Of a stretch of 6,931 bases of DNA, positions 5,019-6,931 are shown one piece after another. Within the stretch, counting starts at the first letter, position 1. Every line of letters starts with the position of its first letter. The translations under genes and the position numbers were made by a program. Source of the DNA: Bacteroidales bacterium (GTDB taxonomy: Bacteria; Bacteroidota; Bacteroidia; Bacteroidales; UBA3824). The notes under the pieces are model-generated. The model was not told the origin of the DNA, did no database searches, and was given only the letters and a program-made list of their open reading frames with translations. Location of the stretch: positions 1-6,931 of the forward strand of contig JAFXMJ010000421.1 of assembly GCA_017530465.1 (NCBI GenBank). The letters are read 5' to 3'.

Positions 5019-5050
5019 TTTGCCTTTTTCGACCGAAAATTATATTTTTG
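5019..5050 (+). promoter_or_regulatory. Promoter of rmuC
   Basis: TTTG (5019-5022), a 20-nt spacer and TATTTTTG (5043-5050) match TTTG-N19-21-TAnnTTTG without a mismatch. The predicted start is near 5057, with a leader of about 19 nt. It is back-to-back with the presumed ribF-unit promoter within 60 bp. Confidence 0.75.
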
Positions 5051-5075
5051 TACTCTGAAAAACCAACGTACAACA

Positions 5076-6263
5076 ATGGAACTCACTATACTCATACTAT
5101 TGATAGTAACGGTTATAGTATTGATAATCAACACCGTAACCACACGCCACACCATCACAGAACTCCGCAGCGACATCGACCGCTTGGAAAACATAACGCG
5201 GGAGGAGTTTGACACCTCGCGGCGCGACCGCTCCACAGCCGAATCGCAGCACCGTCTCGAAAACAACGAACTTTTCCGTATGCTCGGCGAGCAACTCGGC
5301 AGGAATGTAGATGCACTTGCGCAGTCACAGAAAATACAACTTCAACTATTCTCTTCGCGCCTTAAAGAATTGCAGGAATTGAGCAAATCTAAGTTGGAGG
5401 AAATCAGGCATTTAGTTGACGACAAACTTAAACAAACACTCGAAACACGCTTCAACGAATCCTTCAAACTTATCAGCGAGCGTTTGGAGCAAGTTTATAA
5501 AGGGCTCGGCGAGATGCACGGACTTGCGGAAGGCGTCGGCGACCTCAAACGTGTGCTCTCCAATGTGAAGACACGCGGCAATATGGGCGAGGTGGAACTT
5601 GGCAACATCCTCCAACAAATCCTCAGCCCCGAACAATACATCCAAAACGCCTGTGTGGAGGAGGATAGTCAACGCCGCGTGGAATACGCAGTAAAACTCC
5701 CCGGCGCAGACCCCGACGGACGCCCCGTCCTATTGCCAATAGACAGCAAATTCCCAATCGAGGATTATCAACGCCTACTCGACGCTTACGACAACGGCGG
5801 CGACATCGAGAAGGAGGGCGCGAAGTTTGAGGCATCTGTAAGGCGTTGTGCCACAGAGATTAATAGCAAGTACATCATTCCGCCAGCCACAACGGATTTT
5901 GCGATAATGTTTGTACCGACAGAAGGGCTTTACGCGGAGATTTTGCGGAGGACGGGCTTGTTTGAATCGTTGAGAAGAGATTATAAAATCACTGTAACCG
6001 GGCCTGCCAATCTTGCCGCCTTCCTGAGCAGTTTGCAGATGGGATTCAGGACGTTAGCGATAGAAAAACGCAGCAGCGAGGTTTGGAAATTGCTCTCGCA
6101 AGTGAAGACCGAGTTCACCACCTTTGGCGACATCCTCGACAAGACCCGCAAAAAACTCACCGAAGCCGCCAACGTCATCGACTCCGCCGGCGTGCGTTCG
6201 CGAGCCATAGAGCGGAGATTGAGGGACGTGGAAGATTCGCCGTTTATGGGAAGGTTGGAGTAA
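5076..6263 (+). CDS. rmuC: DNA recombination protein RmuC homologue
   Basis: A 395-residue protein of the RmuC family. An N-terminal membrane anchor (about 3-21, almost all I/L/V/T) is followed by a long charged coiled coil (about 25-140) and the RmuC domain (about 145-370). Recognisable segments are GNMGEVELGNIL (168-179), LLPIDSKFPIEDY (219-231), MFVPTEGLYAE (278-288) and the QMGFRTLAIEKRS helix (321-333). The E175...D223-x-K225 arrangement fits the predicted PD-(D/E)xK nuclease-like core of this family. In E. coli, RmuC limits inversions at short inverted repeats, but its biochemical role is not settled. The ATG at 5076 places the anchor at the N-terminus and lies just after a strong promoter. 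No convincing terminator follows. Confidence 0.93.
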   Translation: MELTILILLIVTVIVLIINTVTTRHTITELRSDIDRLENITREEFDTSRRDRSTAESQHRLENNELFRMLGEQLGRNVDALAQSQKIQLQLFSSRLKELQELSKSKLEEIRHLVDDKLKQTLETRFNESFKLISERLEQVYKGLGEMHGLAEGVGDLKRVLSNVKTRGNMGEVELGNILQQILSPEQYIQNACVEEDSQRRVEYAVKLPGADPDGRPVLLPIDSKFPIEDYQRLLDAYDNGGDIEKEGAKFEASVRRCATEINSKYIIPPATTDFAIMFVPTEGLYAEILRRTGLFESLRRDYKITVTGPANLAAFLSSLQMGFRTLAIEKRSSEVWKLLSQVKTEFTTFGDILDKTRKKLTEAANVIDSAGVRSRAIERRLRDVEDSPFMGRLE

Positions 6264-6304
6264 GCCCCTAATCATTTTTAGGTAATCAACGTAATAAAAA
6301 TACC

Positions 6305-6324
6305 CAATAATTGTTATTGTCAAT
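6305..6324. promoter_or_regulatory. Palindrome overlapping the feoAB promoter, candidate operator
   Basis: CAATAA-TTG-TTATTG (6305-6319) is a 15-bp dyad with perfect 6-bp arms. A second dyad, ATTG-T-CAAT (6316-6324), overlaps it. Both cover or abut the -33 position of the feoAB promoter. AT-rich dyads here are what an iron-responsive repressor such as Fur or a DtxR-type protein would need, but the match to a known Fur box is only partial. Regulator identity is inference. Confidence 0.4.
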
Positions 6325-6346
6325 TTGCAAGATTAATGTAATTTTG
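6316..6346 (+). promoter_or_regulatory. Promoter of the feoAB fusion gene
   Basis: TAATTTTG (6339-6346) is an exact -7 match. ATTG (6316-6319), 19 nt upstream, is a three-of-four match to the -33 TTTG. The predicted start is near 6353, giving a leader of about 17 nt. Confidence 0.6.
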
Positions 6347-6369
6347 CACTTTGAAATAAAAGGCAAAAA

Positions 6370-6931
6370 ATGAAACTCAACGAACTTGCAATAGGCGAAC
6401 ACGCAGTAATCACCAAGATAACGGGACGCGGCACGTTCCGCAAACGCATTATGGAAATGGGCTTTGTGAAAGGCAAAAAAGTTTGCGCCGTAAAGAAAGC
6501 CCCGCTCAACGACCCGATAGAATTTGAGATTATGGGCTACCACGTCTCGCTACGCGCTCAGGAGGCTGCGATGGTGGAAGTGGTGGATATGAAACATATC
6601 GCCAAAGATTCAGAACTTCCCGAAAACAAAGACCTTACCTTCGAGCAACTCGTTGAAAACCAAATCCACGACCACGGCAAGACCATCAACGTAGCCCTCG
6701 TTGGCAATCCAAACTGCGGCAAGACCACATTCTACAATTACGCATCCGGCAGCAAGGAACACGTCGGCAACTACGCCGGAGTAACAGTGGACGCGAGGAC
6801 GGCGCATTTTGAGCACGGCGGCTACAAATTTGAAATTACCGACCTGCCCGGCACTTATTCGCTCACGGCATACACCACGGAGGAGATTTACGTCCGCAAG
6901 TTCATCACGGAGCAGCACCCAGATGTAGTCA
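6370..6931 (+). CDS. feoB: FeoA-FeoB fusion ferrous iron transport protein, 5' part
   Basis: The first 187 codons of a gene that runs off the right edge. Residues 1 to about 75 are a FeoA (SH3-like) domain: MKLNELAIGE, RKRIMEMGFVKG, then a strand ending AAMVEVV. After a linker of about 30 residues the FeoB G domain begins. The P loop G1 is GNPNCGKTT (112-120). G2 lies in GVTVD, with Thr139 as the likely switch threonine. G3 is DLPG (158-161), followed by TYSL. FeoB is the inner-membrane Fe(II) transporter with a cytosolic GTPase domain, and FeoA is its small partner. Fusion of the two is usual in Bacteroidota, so it is not an oddity. The permease half lies beyond the window. AAAAGG (6358-6363) six bases before the ATG is the clearest Shine-Dalgarno-like site in the window. 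A candidate operator lies upstream. Confidence 0.94.
   Translation, partial: MKLNELAIGEHAVITKITGRGTFRKRIMEMGFVKGKKVCAVKKAPLNDPIEFEIMGYHVSLRAQEAAMVEVVDMKHIAKDSELPENKDLTFEQLVENQIHDHGKTINVALVGNPNCGKTTFYNYASGSKEHVGNYAGVTVDARTAHFEHGGYKFEITDLPGTYSLTAYTTEEIYVRKFITEQHPDVV

Noticed and set aside
6267..6282. CCTAA...TTAGG hairpin after rmuC as a terminator
   Set aside because: The stem has only five base pairs, three of them A-T, with no following U run. It is too weak to call.
1..6931. CRISPR array, insertion sequence, integrase or phage/defence module
   Set aside because: No regularly spaced repeats, terminal inverted repeats, transposase or integrase motifs, or target-site duplications were seen. 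The tRNA-Asn genes are intact and unflanked by att-like repeats other than the gene duplicate itself.

Overview
The window looks like chromosomal, mostly housekeeping DNA from a member of the Bacteroidota, probably Bacteroidales. Several promoters fit the pattern known for that phylum: a TAnnTTTG -7 box, in the best cases with TTTG 20 nt upstream. Most starts lack a clear Shine-Dalgarno, the tRNAs do not encode CCA, ferrous-iron transport is a FeoA-FeoB fusion, and the FabG is of a type I know from Bacteroides-like genomes. The species cannot be told from the sequence.

Layout from left to right. The 3' end of an unidentified gene (1-116, +) runs into a bidirectional terminator. This terminator also ends a unit of two identical tRNA-Asn(GUU) genes on the minus strand (172-245 and 277-350). 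An AT-rich divergent promoter region (about 374-442) separates the tRNAs from a PfkB-family sugar kinase (460-1380, +). A very strong hairpin begins directly after the kinase stop. Then come ftsX (1530-2417, +), a purine-rich repeat spacer, and a FabG-type short-chain reductase (2508-3236, +). A 199-nt spacer with three separate dyads leads to a small acidic lipoprotein of unknown function (3436-3921, +). Its 3' end overlaps by 23 bp the end of ribF, which is read in the opposite direction (4840-3899, -). ribF is preceded at 1 nt by a 40-codon lipoprotein ORF (4964-4842, -). A divergent promoter region separates these from rmuC (5076-6263, +). The window ends inside a FeoA-FeoB fusion gene (6370 onward, +), whose promoter overlaps a palindrome that could be an operator.

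The genes are mostly separate transcription units rather than one pathway: sugar phosphorylation, control of septal wall cleavage (FtsX), fatty-acyl or polyene ketoreduction (FabG), FMN/FAD synthesis (RibF), DNA maintenance (RmuC) and iron uptake (FeoAB). The only likely co-transcribed pairs are ftsX-fabG (90-nt gap) and the 40-aa lipoprotein with ribF (1-nt gap).

I see no CRISPR array, transposase, integrase, phage gene or defence system. The least explained elements are the two lipoproteins, the dyads at 1381-1439, 3261-3306 and 3342-3367, and the palindrome upstream of feoAB.
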